Origin: Chitinophagaceae bacterium
Lineage (GTDB): Bacteria > Bacteroidota > Bacteroidia > Chitinophagales > Chitinophagaceae
Direction of reading: 5' to 3'
NCBI GenBank assembly: GCA_004173355.1
Contig: SEAD01000013.1
Coordinates: 1-64,000, forward strand
Length of the DNA: 64,000 bases
The notes under the pieces were generated by a model that worked only from the letters and a program-made list of their open reading frames with translations, was not told the origin of the DNA and made no database searches. Within the stretch, counting starts at the first letter, position 1. The number at the start of each line of letters is the position of its first letter. Positions 55,198 to 63,408 of the stretch are shown here, piece after piece. The translations under genes and the position numbers were made by a program.

Positions 55198-57330
55198 TCA
55201 GATCAGTTCCAGCACCACCGCGGTTCCCTTCTGCAGGGTTGTACCTGGCGGCAGGCTCTGGCTTTTTACTTTCCCTTTTCCGCTTACTGATACTTTCACT
55301 CCCATTCTCTCCAGGAGGAAAAGTGCATCGCGCAAGCCCATTCCCTTCAGGTCCGGCATTGTCTTCTTCTGTTGCTGGCGGTCGCGCATCACCGGGTTGT
55401 TGTCATTCCTGGCGTACATGACCGATGACCAGTCACCCGCAGCCGAATCATTATATTTTATAGCCAGGCGGCTGTACACATTCTTCAGGTCGTCGGTCTT
55501 TCCGGCGTAGACATAATTGCTGCTATCCTTTGCAGCGGCGAAGAGCGCCGGTTTCCTGTCGGGCACATACATCGCGTAGAGCTTGGTAGCAACCTCGCGA
55601 AACACGGGACCAGCAAGTGTTCCACCGTAGTGGATTGCCGCATGCGGTTTCGAACGGATAACCACGATGCAGGTATACTGCGGATCATTTGCGGGGAAAT
55701 AACCAACAAACGATGCCTGGTAAACCCCGTGTACGTATTTCGTATCCCCATCTGCCACGTGTGCCGTACCGGTCTTTCCTGCCAGCGGGAACGGCATGTC
55801 CTTGAACGCATATTTCCCGGTGCCTTCCGTGATCACGGCTTCCATGCTCGACTGTGCGGCGCTGATGATCTCCGGACTGGCGATTGATTCTTCCATCACA
55901 GTCGGACCAAATTCCTGTTCCACCAATCCATCCTGCCGGATACTGTTGACCAGGTAAGGCTTCATCATTTTACCGTTATTGGCCACTGCATTGTAGAGGG
56001 TCAGGGTCTGAAGCGGACTCACCTGTACCGCATACCCGAAGCTCATTGTGATCATGTTCATCACTCCGCCGCTGTTGCGCGCAAGTGGTGCAACCCGCGG
56101 GTTGGGGATATTGCTGAGGTCAACCGGCGATTTCACATCCATATGGTACTTGTGCAGGTAGTTCCTGAACTCCACCGGGTTCTGTGCAAATGCCTTGTTG
56201 GCCAGCCAGCCCATACCGACATTCGAACTGTGGGCGAAAACTTCCTTTACGGTCAGTGTTTCCTTTGGCGAGCGTTCCGCATCATTGATACTCCGCGGAC
56301 CCACTACTTTATGGCCTTCGCTGCCCACATTCACCAGGTCAGTCAGTCTGGATGAACCCTTGTCCAGCACTGCCAGCAGTGTCACCAGTTTGATGGTTGA
56401 TCCGGGTTCGGTAACACGCAGTGCGTAGTTATCATCTTCCCAGTAAGATCCATCCGGCCGGCGGCCCAGGTTGGCAATGGCTTTCAGTTTGCCGGTTTTT
56501 GTTTCCATCACCATGCAGGTGCCGTACTCCGATTCCGTGGCTTCCATTTGTTTTAAAAGAGCTGTTTCGGCGATGTCCTGGATATTTACATCCAGTGTTG
56601 TATACACATCCTTGCCATTTTCCGGTTCGGTTTCGAAACCCTCAAGAGGTATCGGTCCTGCCGAAGTGTATCGCACCAGCCGCTGTCCTTTCATACCGGT
56701 CAGCAGGCTGTCGTAACTTTTTTCCAGACCAACATTCTGTTTTTTCATTTTCCCGTTGCTGGCAATGTGTTCCCTCGACAATCCGATGGTCCTGTTGGCC
56801 AGCAATCCGAATGGTGATAAACGGATGCTGCTTTCTTCCACAATCACCCCGCTTTTGTTGCGACCCAGGCGGACCAGGGGAAACTGGCGGAATGATTTAT
56901 ACTGGTCAAACGAAATCTTTTTCTTCAGTGCGTAGTACCGGCTTTTTTTCCGGTAACCTTCCCGCAGTTCGGCCTTGTATTTCGCTGCTGTCTTGTCTTT
57001 GAAGAACCCGGCCATCACGATTGAAAACGAGTCGATGTTTGCTTCAAAAACTTTCCCCTGTTTTTCCCGGAGTCCGTCTGCCTGGAAATCCAGGTAGATG
57101 TCAAACTGCGGCAGTGATGTACTCAGCATTTGGCCGTCTTCGCTGTAAATCGTACCACGGTCGGCATCCAGTTCAACAATCCGCTGGTGCATGCTGTCGC
57201 TCATGCTCCGCCAGTGGTCTCCCTGCACACGCTGGATATAAAACGCTTTCCCAAGGATTAAAACGCAGACCACCGCGATGCCGATGAAGCTCACATAGAC
57301 CCTCCATAATATGTCGCGTTTTGTATCCAA
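55198..57330 (-). CDS. ftsI: Division-specific penicillin-binding protein with C-terminal PASTA domain
   Basis: FtsI (PBP3 type) is the septal transpeptidase. The 710-residue class B PBP has one N-terminal helix (about 9-29), a dimerisation domain, and the transpeptidase with STIK at 311-314 (Ser nucleophile), SSN at 368-370 and KTG at 519-521. A single PASTA domain ends the protein (about 653-710, MPDLKGMGLRDALFLLERMG...). The start is TTG at 57330 (MDTKRDILWRVYVSF when read as Met); the next ATG would remove the membrane anchor. The 55-bp gap to ftsL contains a perfect hairpin. Confidence 0.95.
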   Translation of the reverse strand: MDTKRDILWRVYVSFIGIAVVCVLILGKAFYIQRVQGDHWRSMSDSMHQRIVELDADRGTIYSEDGQMLSTSLPQFDIYLDFQADGLREKQGKVFEANIDSFSIVMAGFFKDKTAAKYKAELREGYRKKSRYYALKKKISFDQYKSFRQFPLVRLGRNKSGVIVEESSIRLSPFGLLANRTIGLSREHIASNGKMKKQNVGLEKSYDSLLTGMKGQRLVRYTSAGPIPLEGFETEPENGKDVYTTLDVNIQDIAETALLKQMEATESEYGTCMVMETKTGKLKAIANLGRRPDGSYWEDDNYALRVTEPGSTIKLVTLLAVLDKGSSRLTDLVNVGSEGHKVVGPRSINDAERSPKETLTVKEVFAHSSNVGMGWLANKAFAQNPVEFRNYLHKYHMDVKSPVDLSNIPNPRVAPLARNSGGVMNMITMSFGYAVQVSPLQTLTLYNAVANNGKMMKPYLVNSIRQDGLVEQEFGPTVMEESIASPEIISAAQSSMEAVITEGTGKYAFKDMPFPLAGKTGTAHVADGDTKYVHGVYQASFVGYFPANDPQYTCIVVIRSKPHAAIHYGGTLAGPVFREVATKLYAMYVPDRKPALFAAAKDSSNYVYAGKTDDLKNVYSRLAIKYNDSAAGDWSSVMYARNDNNPVMRDRQQQKKTMPDLKGMGLRDALFLLERMGVKVSVSGKGKVKSQSLPPGTTLQKGTAVVLELI

Positions 57331-57360
57331 TTGACGGGCTCGTTCTTATATTATATGATA

Positions 57361-57382
57361 ATCGCCCCCGTCCAGGGGCGAT
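57361..57382 (-). promoter_or_regulatory. Perfect GC-rich hairpin between ftsL and ftsI
   Basis: ATCGCCCC (57361-57368) pairs perfectly with GGGGCGAT (57375-57382) around a 6-nt loop. It lies about 30 nt upstream of the ftsI TTG start and is followed in the direction of transcription by an A/T-rich run containing TATAATATAAG, not a T tract. It could slow ribosomes, protect an mRNA end, or mark an internal promoter region. Confidence 0.5.
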
Positions 57383-57385
57383 CAT

Positions 57386-57742
57386 TCAATTTTTTTCTTC
57401 TTTCTGGTTTTCGAGGATCACCGGCGCCTGTGCCAGTTCCTTCAGGCCCATCGGCTCCACGGCTTTCACCAGTTCACTTTGTTTGCTGCGGAACATGACC
57501 TCACTTTTTACGGTTTTGAATTCATGCTGCAGCTCTTTCAACTCCCTTGCGGTTCGGCTGATACTACGGATGGTTTTGTCTGCCAGGTGGCCGTTGTAGA
57601 TATAAACGACCGCCAGCATCGTGAGGAACAGGAAGAATGGCACCTGCTTTACCACCGACTGGTAGTTCAGCCAGCGCTTCAACCCCTTCATGCGGGTGAT
57701 CTTCTTTTGCCCTGCTTCAGTATGGCTTTTTGTTCCTTCCAT
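57386..57742 (-). CDS. ftsL: FtsL-like cell division protein
   Basis: A 118-residue bitopic protein: charged cytoplasmic tail (1-35), one helix at about 36-51 (FFLFLTMLAVVYIYNG), then a coiled-coil periplasmic segment at about 55-95 (IRSISRTARELKELQHEFKT). Its sequence is poorly conserved, as is usual for FtsL; the call rests on this architecture and on its place between rsmH and ftsI. It should form a complex with FtsQ and a DivIC/FtsB homolog to activate FtsW-FtsI. Confidence 0.85.
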   Translation of the reverse strand: MEGTKSHTEAGQKKITRMKGLKRWLNYQSVVKQVPFFLFLTMLAVVYIYNGHLADKTIRSISRTARELKELQHEFKTVKSEVMFRSKQSELVKAVEPMGLKELAQAPVILENQKEEKN

Positions 57743-57793
57743 GTTACTGGTTTATCCGAACCAAAAAATCGTTACCTGCTGCTTCTGGTGCAG

Positions 57794-58777
57794 CTAAACC
57801 ATCATTATCTTTTCAGCCACCCTGAGTTTCGCACTGCGCGACCGCGGGTTGGCCCTGAGTTCTTCTTCTGATGCGGTAACCGGCTTACGTGTTACCAGTG
57901 TCAGCTCGTTTGTGGTAGCATCATGGGTAAAGGCATTCTCGACGGGCTCATCAAATGTGCCTCTTCTGAAAAAATCCTTCACCAATCTGTCCTCCAATGA
58001 ATGGAAAGTGATGATAGCCGCACGGCCACCGGGTTTGAGTAGTTTTGGAAGCTGTTGCAGCATCTCTTTCAATACACCTAATTCATCATTTACCTCAATG
58101 CGCAAAGCCTGGAACACCTGGGCGAAATACTTGTGGGGGTTTCCTTTCACTATACCACGGACTGCTTCTTTAAATCCATCGATCGTCTGGAGTGACACAT
58201 GGTTCCGGACATTGACGATTGTTTTCGCCAGTGTTTTGGAATTGGTCACCTCCCCGTACTGCTCAAACAGCTTGTGCAGCCTGGCTTCCGTGTAGGTCAT
58301 GAGCACCTCACCGGCTGTTACCTGCTGCCGCTGGTCCATCCGCATATCCATTGCCGCGTTGAAACGGGTGGAGAAGCCACGTTCCGCTTCATCAAACTGG
58401 TGACTGCTTACGCCCAGGTCTGCAAGGATGCCATCGACGGCCAGGATATTTTCCAGGCGCAGGAACCGCTGGATATACCGGAAGTTCTGCGGGACAAAAA
58501 CCACCCGCGGATCGTCAGGTAAATTCCTCTTTGCATCCTCGTCCTGGTCAAAGGCAATGAGCCGGCCACCCGGACCCAGTTGCGAAAGGATCAGTTTCGA
58601 ATGCCCGCCACCACCAAACGTGCAGTCCACATATACCCCGTCTGGCTTAATCGCCAGCAGGTCGATGGTTTCCGCAGGAAGTACCGCCACATGGTATACA
58701 TCCGGCGTTACTCCCGGAACTGCCGCAGCTGCGCTCCCGGTTGATGATTGTTTTTCCTTTTTGTCCTTCTTTTTCAT
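57794..58777 (-). CDS. rsmH: 16S rRNA (cytosine-1402-N4)-methyltransferase
   Basis: RsmH (MraW) methylates C1402 in the ribosomal P site. The 327-residue protein has VAVLPAETIDLL, the SAM-binding VDCTFGGGGHSKLIL, FDQDEDAK, GILADLGVSSHQFDEAERGF and the C-terminal RRGTFDEPV and RSRSAKLRVAEK. An unusual lysine/alanine-rich N-terminal tail of about 27 residues (KKKDKKEKQ...) precedes the conserved VYHVAVL. 22 bp after mraZ. Confidence 0.96.
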   Translation of the reverse strand: MKKKDKKEKQSSTGSAAAAVPGVTPDVYHVAVLPAETIDLLAIKPDGVYVDCTFGGGGHSKLILSQLGPGGRLIAFDQDEDAKRNLPDDPRVVFVPQNFRYIQRFLRLENILAVDGILADLGVSSHQFDEAERGFSTRFNAAMDMRMDQRQQVTAGEVLMTYTEARLHKLFEQYGEVTNSKTLAKTIVNVRNHVSLQTIDGFKEAVRGIVKGNPHKYFAQVFQALRIEVNDELGVLKEMLQQLPKLLKPGGRAAIITFHSLEDRLVKDFFRRGTFDEPVENAFTHDATTNELTLVTRKPVTASEEELRANPRSRSAKLRVAEKIMMV

Positions 58778-58799
58778 ATCAACCAGGTCAGTTTCCGTT

Positions 58800-59273
58800 T
58801 CAGGGTTTCAAAAGATCACCCGGATCGATACCCCCGAGCACCTCGTCAGTCAGCCGGCTTATATCGGCCAGTGAAATAGAATCAAAGAGCTGTTTATACT
58901 TATTACTATCCCAGATTTCCAGATGGTCATCATTCCAGGTCATCGTCAGTTCCTTCGTGAGACCGGCAAATTCTTTCAGGTCCTGCGGCACCAGCAGCCT
59001 TCCGGCAGTATCTGGCTCCACGTAAGCAGCATTGTCCAGGAAAAAGCGTTTTACGACCCGCTGTTTTTCCGAAAAACCGTTCAGACCACCGACCTTCGCA
59101 CGAAACGGCGCCCAGGTATTTATGGTGAATAAACTCACACAACCGTCCAACCCCTTAGTCATTACGAAGCGTACTCCCTCCTCCTCCGACAACTGCTTTT
59201 TAAAGTTTGCCGGCAGGAGAAATCGGCCTTTGGGATCCAAAGTGCCGGTATATCCGCCTAGAATGTCTATCAT
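58800..59273 (-). CDS. mraZ: Transcriptional regulator MraZ
   Basis: MraZ is the ring-shaped DNA-binding protein that represses the dcw operon it heads. The 157-residue protein has two SpoVT-AbrB-like repeats; the DXXXR signatures are in LDPKGRFLLPANFK and in PDTAGRLLVPQDLK. The ATG at 59273 was chosen (IDILGGYTGTLDPKG); a TTG two codons upstream is in frame. First gene of the cluster, under a promoter that overlaps four GTG repeats. Confidence 0.96.
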   Translation of the reverse strand: MIDILGGYTGTLDPKGRFLLPANFKKQLSEEEGVRFVMTKGLDGCVSLFTINTWAPFRAKVGGLNGFSEKQRVVKRFFLDNAAYVEPDTAGRLLVPQDLKEFAGLTKELTMTWNDDHLEIWDSNKYKQLFDSISLADISRLTDEVLGGIDPGDLLKP

Positions 59274-59297
59274 TATCAATCAATTGGAGAGATCACC

Positions 59298-59330
59298 CAC
59301 TAATTCACACAAAATAACACTTTTTACCAC
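59298..59330 (-). promoter_or_regulatory. mraZ operator: Candidate MraZ operator: four GTG half-sites with 10-bp period
   Basis: On the plus strand CAC occurs at 59298, 59308, 59318 and 59328, exactly 10 bp apart; on the coding strand of mraZ these are GTG-GTAAAAA, GTG-TTATTTT, GTG-TGAATTA and GTG-GGTGATC. MraZ operators known from E. coli (TGGGN repeats) and Mycoplasma (AAAGTG repeats) have the same one-turn direct-repeat layout just upstream of mraZ. Here the array is 25-57 bp before the ATG and overlaps the promoter. Confidence 0.7.
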
Positions 59331-59342
59331 TACCGTTCCAAG
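59310..59342 (-). promoter_or_regulatory. Candidate dcw operon promoter
   Basis: On the minus strand CTTG (59342-59339), a 21-bp spacer and TTATTTTG (59317-59310, one mismatch to TAnnTTTG) form a plausible Bacteroidota promoter. Transcription would start near 59303, within the last GTG repeats, so bound MraZ would block it. Confidence 0.5.
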
Positions 59343-59358
59343 TTTTTGATTTTTTATT

Positions 59359-59470
59359 TTTTCCACAGGATCGCCTTGCCCTGAACAGTTTACGCAGCGC
59401 GGCTTTCCGCCGCTGGCGGGGCTTTTAAGGGAAAAAATGATGTGAATTACCTGTGGATTGCGGTGGATAA
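59359..59470. promoter_or_regulatory. Cluster of DnaA-box-like nonamers between mraZ and queA
   Basis: TTTTCCACA at 59359-59367 fits the DnaA-box consensus TTWTNCACA exactly. On the other strand 59462-59470 reads TTATCCACC (one mismatch) and 59452-59460 reads CAATCCACA (two mismatches); these two are 10 bp apart. They flank a G+C-rich hairpin (about 59394-59415) and overlap the region where the queA promoter should be. No origin-type AT-rich unwinding array or dnaA/dnaN gene is nearby. Confidence 0.35.
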
Positions 59471-59514
59471 ACTGTTACTTTCGTTGGCCTGAAACACGAC
59501 AGTCAGTCGCGCCT

Positions 59515-60717
59515 ATGCATCCAAGCCAGCTTTCGATTTCCGACTATACATATGATTTACCGGCCAGCCGGATTGCCGGCTACCCCCTGCCGGAAAGGGA
59601 TGCTTCGCGTCTCCTGGTCTGGGAAAATGGCCAGCTTTCCGAAACGGTTTACCGATCGCTGCCCGACTATCTCGATGCAGGTTCACTGGTGGTTTTCAAT
59701 AACAGCCGGGTCATTGAAGCGCGCCTTCTTTTTTATAAAGAATCGGGTGCAAGAATTGAAATCTTCTGTCTCGAACCGCACAACCAGTACCCCGACCTGC
59801 AGGTGGCAATGCAACAGAAGGGATCGGTGTTATGGTGCTGCATGGTTGGCGGGGCATCCAAATGGAAGCGCGGCTCCATCCTCGAAAAACGGTTGGAGGT
59901 AAATGGCCGTGTACTCATCCTCCAGGCACTGTTCAGCGATCGCCGGAGCAGCGATACCGTAATCGAACTGACCTGGAATGATGAGGAAATGTCGTTTGCC
60001 GAATTGCTGCACCATGCGGGTGATATGCCATTGCCTCCCTATATTAAACGTAAGGCTGAAACACTTGACCAGCAACGGTACCAGACGATTTATGCCGACC
60101 AGTCGGGATCGGTGGCCGCACCCACTGCGGGACTGCATTTCACTGATGCCGTTTTTGAAAAGCTGCAGGAAAGAAACATCAGCACCGCCTATTTGACACT
60201 TCATGTAGGTGCAGGTACGTTTAAACCCGTAAGCAGCGACCAGATGTCGGGCCACGATATGCATTCCGAACTTATCGATGTCAAAAGGGACACGATCCTG
60301 CAATTGATTGAGCATTTCCCGAAGGGGATCACAGCGGTTGGCACTACCAGTCTCCGCACACTCGAAAGCCTCTACTGGTTTGGCCTGCAGGTGATCGCCG
60401 AGAGGATTGGCGACGGACTGCCGGTGCTTGACCAATGGGAACCATACGAAGTGGACGCGCGGACGAGTGCAACCGAATCGTTATCGGCCCTGGTAAAATG
60501 GATGGATGAAAACGGAAAGACCAGTTTCGTTGCAAAAACCAGGATCCTTGTGGCACCCGGTTACCGGCTGCGTGTCATACGTGCGCTGGTCACCAATTTC
60601 CACCAGCCAAAATCAACACTGTTGCTGCTGATTGCCGCGATAATGGGGGACGACTGGAAAAGGATGTACCAGTATGCGATGGACAATGGTTTCCGGTTCC
60701 TGGTATGTGCCCGGTAA
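59515..60717 (+). CDS. queA: S-adenosylmethionine:tRNA ribosyltransferase-isomerase, C-terminus altered
   Basis: QueA moves the ribosyl part of SAM to preQ1 in tRNA, making epoxyqueuosine. The 400-residue protein has YDLPASRIAGYPLPERDASRLLV in segments, VVFNNSRVIEARL, PLPPYIKR, YADQSGSVAAPTAGLHFT, LHVGAGTFKPV, HSELIDV, GTTSLRTLES and LVTNFHQPKSTLLLLIAA. The family normally ends in FRFLSYGDxSLL; here it reads FRFLVCAR and stops, so the last ~8 residues are missing exactly where the opposing kinase gene also breaks. The ATG at 59515 was chosen; the frame extends 19 codons upstream. Confidence 0.93.
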   Translation: MHPSQLSISDYTYDLPASRIAGYPLPERDASRLLVWENGQLSETVYRSLPDYLDAGSLVVFNNSRVIEARLLFYKESGARIEIFCLEPHNQYPDLQVAMQQKGSVLWCCMVGGASKWKRGSILEKRLEVNGRVLILQALFSDRRSSDTVIELTWNDEEMSFAELLHHAGDMPLPPYIKRKAETLDQQRYQTIYADQSGSVAAPTAGLHFTDAVFEKLQERNISTAYLTLHVGAGTFKPVSSDQMSGHDMHSELIDVKRDTILQLIEHFPKGITAVGTTSLRTLESLYWFGLQVIAERIGDGLPVLDQWEPYEVDARTSATESLSALVKWMDENGKTSFVAKTRILVAPGYRLRVIRALVTNFHQPKSTLLLLIAAIMGDDWKRMYQYAMDNGFRFLVCAR

Positions 60718-61907
60718 AAACGTTCGAATACACGCTTCACCGTTTCCTTGCTCATACCAATGCCGTTGTCTTCCACCCGGATGGTGAGTGTCCGGTCATT
60801 TGACGAGGTGGTCAGTTTCACATGCAGCGGTACATTTTCCTTTGAATATTTTACCGCATTGTCGATAAGGTTATTGATCAGGTTGGACAGGTGTACCTCA
60901 TCTGCATTGATCAGGTCATTGGTCGCCTGCAGGTTTACTTCTGCATTGCCCTGTTTATCCTGCAACTGCAATGCAAAGTTATCAACCACATCGGTGATGA
61001 TACTGTGTACATGCAGAGGCTGCAGGTTGAGGTCGACCTCCTGCCGCTCCAGCTGCGATGCCTTGAGGATGGTTTCGACCTGGCGGTTCATACGCTGGTT
61101 TTCTTCCTTGATGATACTGCTGAAATAAGTAATCTTGGTGCGGTCCTGTATGACCTTTTCATTCTTCAATGCATCCACCGCCAGCGAGATAGTGGCGATA
61201 GGCGTCTTGAACTCATGGGTCATGTTGTTGATGAAATCATTTTTGATTTCACCCAGTTTTTTCTGCCGCAGTGCCGTGCGTACGGTGAGATAAAATGCGG
61301 TGATGATGATGATGGTAAAAATGATGGCCGTGAGGATCCGGTATTTTAATGACTTGACCGCAAAACTCTTCCAGTTCAGCGCCACGATGCTCAGGATTTC
61401 ATCTTCGGCAAGATTTTCTGCGGCTGAACCACTTGGGGCAAACAGTGGGAAGGTCCGTTGCAGGTTATTAACGGTGTCTTCATATTCGCGGGCAAAATTG
61501 CGGGAGATACGCTCGGCGCGCGCAATAGCATCGGTGCGCGGATTAAATGTAGCGAGCATGAATTCATAATTCATTTTCTCCAGCTTCACTTTCTTGAAAG
61601 CTTCCCGGATTTTCTGGTCCAGCTCAGCCGCACTGAAACGTTTGCCGAGCGTAACCGGTTTGAGGAAATCGGAATTGAACTCATCAAACATGAGGGTATT
61701 GGGCGTTGAAGGCCGGCTAAGGCTCATGTAATTGCCTTTATACTGGCGAAGGTCCTCCCCCACTATATTCAGTGCCTGCTGTATTTTGTCTGTCACCTGG
61801 TCTTCCTGCAGGATAATCATGTTCCGCAACCAGGAGATCTGTATGAAGATTATCCCGATCAGGGAGATACTGATCAGGATGGTAATCACAGTAAAAATTC
61901 TTTTCAA
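60561..61907 (-). pseudogene. RprX-like sensor histidine kinase, 3' end lost at junction with queA
   Basis: A membrane kinase: helix 1 at about 4-26, a periplasmic sensor at about 27-190, helix 2 at about 191-209, H box MTHEFKTPIATI with H231, N box NLINNLIDNAVKYS, G1 box VEDNGIGM (D380) and F box FERFYR (394-399). After AHT (400-402) homology ends: the G2 box (GLGL), which closes the ATP site, and about 45 residues are absent. The remaining frame (to residue 448) is only the antisense of queA. The usual adjacent response regulator gene is also missing. Probably inactive as a kinase, unless the junction is an assembly error. Confidence 0.8.
60690..60716. other. Junction where queA and the kinase both lose homology
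   Basis: The rightward queA frame follows its family up to FRFL (codon ending 60702) and then reads VCAR-stop; the leftward kinase frame follows its family down to about 60702 (FYRAHT) and then runs antisense into queA. Two convergent genes thus share one breakpoint, as expected from a deletion or a false join. Confidence 0.7.
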
Positions 61908-62100
61908 AACGGTTTCACTTTACGGAAAGATAGAATGTTTTTGTTTTACGGCGCCAGCATGCAAAAATAACCAAGCCTTTCCGAACACTCAATAATACAG
62001 TGGGTTCGGGGCATTTTTTAACGCTGATTTTAACCGTTTCTGATCCATAATATTGTAAACAAAGGTTTTTGGGGATTCGGATTATGCAGTAAATTGAAGT

Positions 62101-62649
62101 ATGATTGAACCACGGGCAGGCGCTTTACTGATAGCGGATCCCTTCCTGAAGGATCCGAACTTCCTCCGGACGGTTGTTTTCCTCTGCGAACACCGGGAGG
62201 ACGGGAGTTTCGGGTTTGTCCTGAACCGCCCTTACGAAAACACCCTTGATGAATTATTGCCGGGTATCTTCCAGCAGTTCCCGGTGTTTTATGGCGGCCC
62301 CGTGCAGCGTGACAGCATCCATTTTATCCATCAATATCCCGACAAGATCCCGGGTGGTACCGAAGTAATGGAAGGGGTATTCTGGGGTGGTGATTTCAGC
62401 CGCCTCGTGGACCTGCTCAAGGAAGGGGAGATCGAGGAACGTAAAATCCGGTTCTTTATCGGCTATTCCGGATGGAGTGCCGGACAGCTGGATGAGGAGA
62501 TGAAGGAAAAAACCTGGCTGACCGCCGATGCCACCCGCAGGCTGCTGTTCCATCCCGAAAGCGGTGAGATCTGGAAGGATTCGCTGCGTCACCTCGGGGG
62601 CGAATATGAAATGATGATCAACTATCCGATCGATCCGCAGCTGAACTGA
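62101..62649 (+). CDS. YqgE/AlgH family protein
   Basis: A 182-residue soluble protein of the YqgE/AlgH family. Typical segments are GALLIADPFLKDPNFLRTVV, LCEHREDGSFGFVLNRPY, PVFYGGPVQRDSIHFIHQYP and GYSGWSAGQLDEEMKEKTWL. AlgH was named for a link to alginate control in Pseudomonas, but the biochemical role of the family is not known. It starts at the ATG at 62101 and is divergent from the kinase. It may be co-transcribed with the DUF4197 gene 24 bp later. Confidence 0.93.
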   Translation: MIEPRAGALLIADPFLKDPNFLRTVVFLCEHREDGSFGFVLNRPYENTLDELLPGIFQQFPVFYGGPVQRDSIHFIHQYPDKIPGGTEVMEGVFWGGDFSRLVDLLKEGEIEERKIRFFIGYSGWSAGQLDEEMKEKTWLTADATRRLLFHPESGEIWKDSLRHLGGEYEMMINYPIDPQLN

Positions 62650-62673
62650 CCTGCCTTTCCCTACTTTTGCCTC

Positions 62674-63408
62674 ATGAAAAAAATCCTGACCGCCGCGATC
62701 CTATCGCTGACCATGGCCCTCTCGTCGTGCGATGCTGTTAATAAAGTAATCTCCGCAATCGGCCCTACCGAATTTGAGATGGCCGGCGGATTGAAAGATG
62801 CTCTTACCCAGGGATTGTATACCGGGTTTGATGCCTTTGCCAATCCCCAGCAGGGAAATGCATTGTTGCGTTTTGCATTGCCCGGTGATGCGGCAAAGAT
62901 CGAGAAGACATTACGTGATCTGGGGATGACGAACCTGATGAACCAGGTGACAGCCAAATTCACCACAGCTATGAAAGATGCAGTGGTGGCGGCAAAACCT
63001 ATCTTCCTGAGTTCAGTGAAGAAGATGACACTGCGTGATGTGACAGGATTGCTGGTGACCGATAACCAGCGCGCGGCAACCGACTATTTTAAAAATACAA
63101 TGTCTCCCGAACTCATGACAGCGTTCCGTCCGATAGTAGACAGTACCGCGAACCTCAACGGTGCCAACCGTGAATGGAGTAACCTGGTAAACATATACAA
63201 CAAGATCCCGCTTGTGACTACGAAACTGGAACCAAGTCTCACTGATTTCCTTGCCGCGCGGGTGATCGACGGTTTGTTCAGTAAAGTGGCCGAAGAAGAA
63301 ATGAATATCCGCACCAAACTGGAATTCCGGAAAACGGACCTGATGAAAAAAGCTTTCGGTTATGCCGATGAACAATTAAAAAAACGACAGGCCGGCAGCA
63401 GCATGTAA
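62674..63408 (+). CDS. DUF4197 family lipoprotein
   Basis: A 244-residue lipoprotein with a signal peptide and lipobox LSSC at about residues 16-19. The rest is mainly helical and follows the DUF4197 pattern: GGLKDALTQGLYTGFDAF, ALPGDAAKIEKTLRDLGM, MKDAVVAAKPIFLSSVKKM, LLVTDNQRAATDYFK, and TDFLAARVIDGLFSKVAEEE near the C-terminus. Function unknown; it should sit on a membrane facing the periplasm. A terminator follows. Confidence 0.88.
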   Translation: MKKILTAAILSLTMALSSCDAVNKVISAIGPTEFEMAGGLKDALTQGLYTGFDAFANPQQGNALLRFALPGDAAKIEKTLRDLGMTNLMNQVTAKFTTAMKDAVVAAKPIFLSSVKKMTLRDVTGLLVTDNQRAATDYFKNTMSPELMTAFRPIVDSTANLNGANREWSNLVNIYNKIPLVTTKLEPSLTDFLAARVIDGLFSKVAEEEMNIRTKLEFRKTDLMKKAFGYADEQLKKRQAGSSM

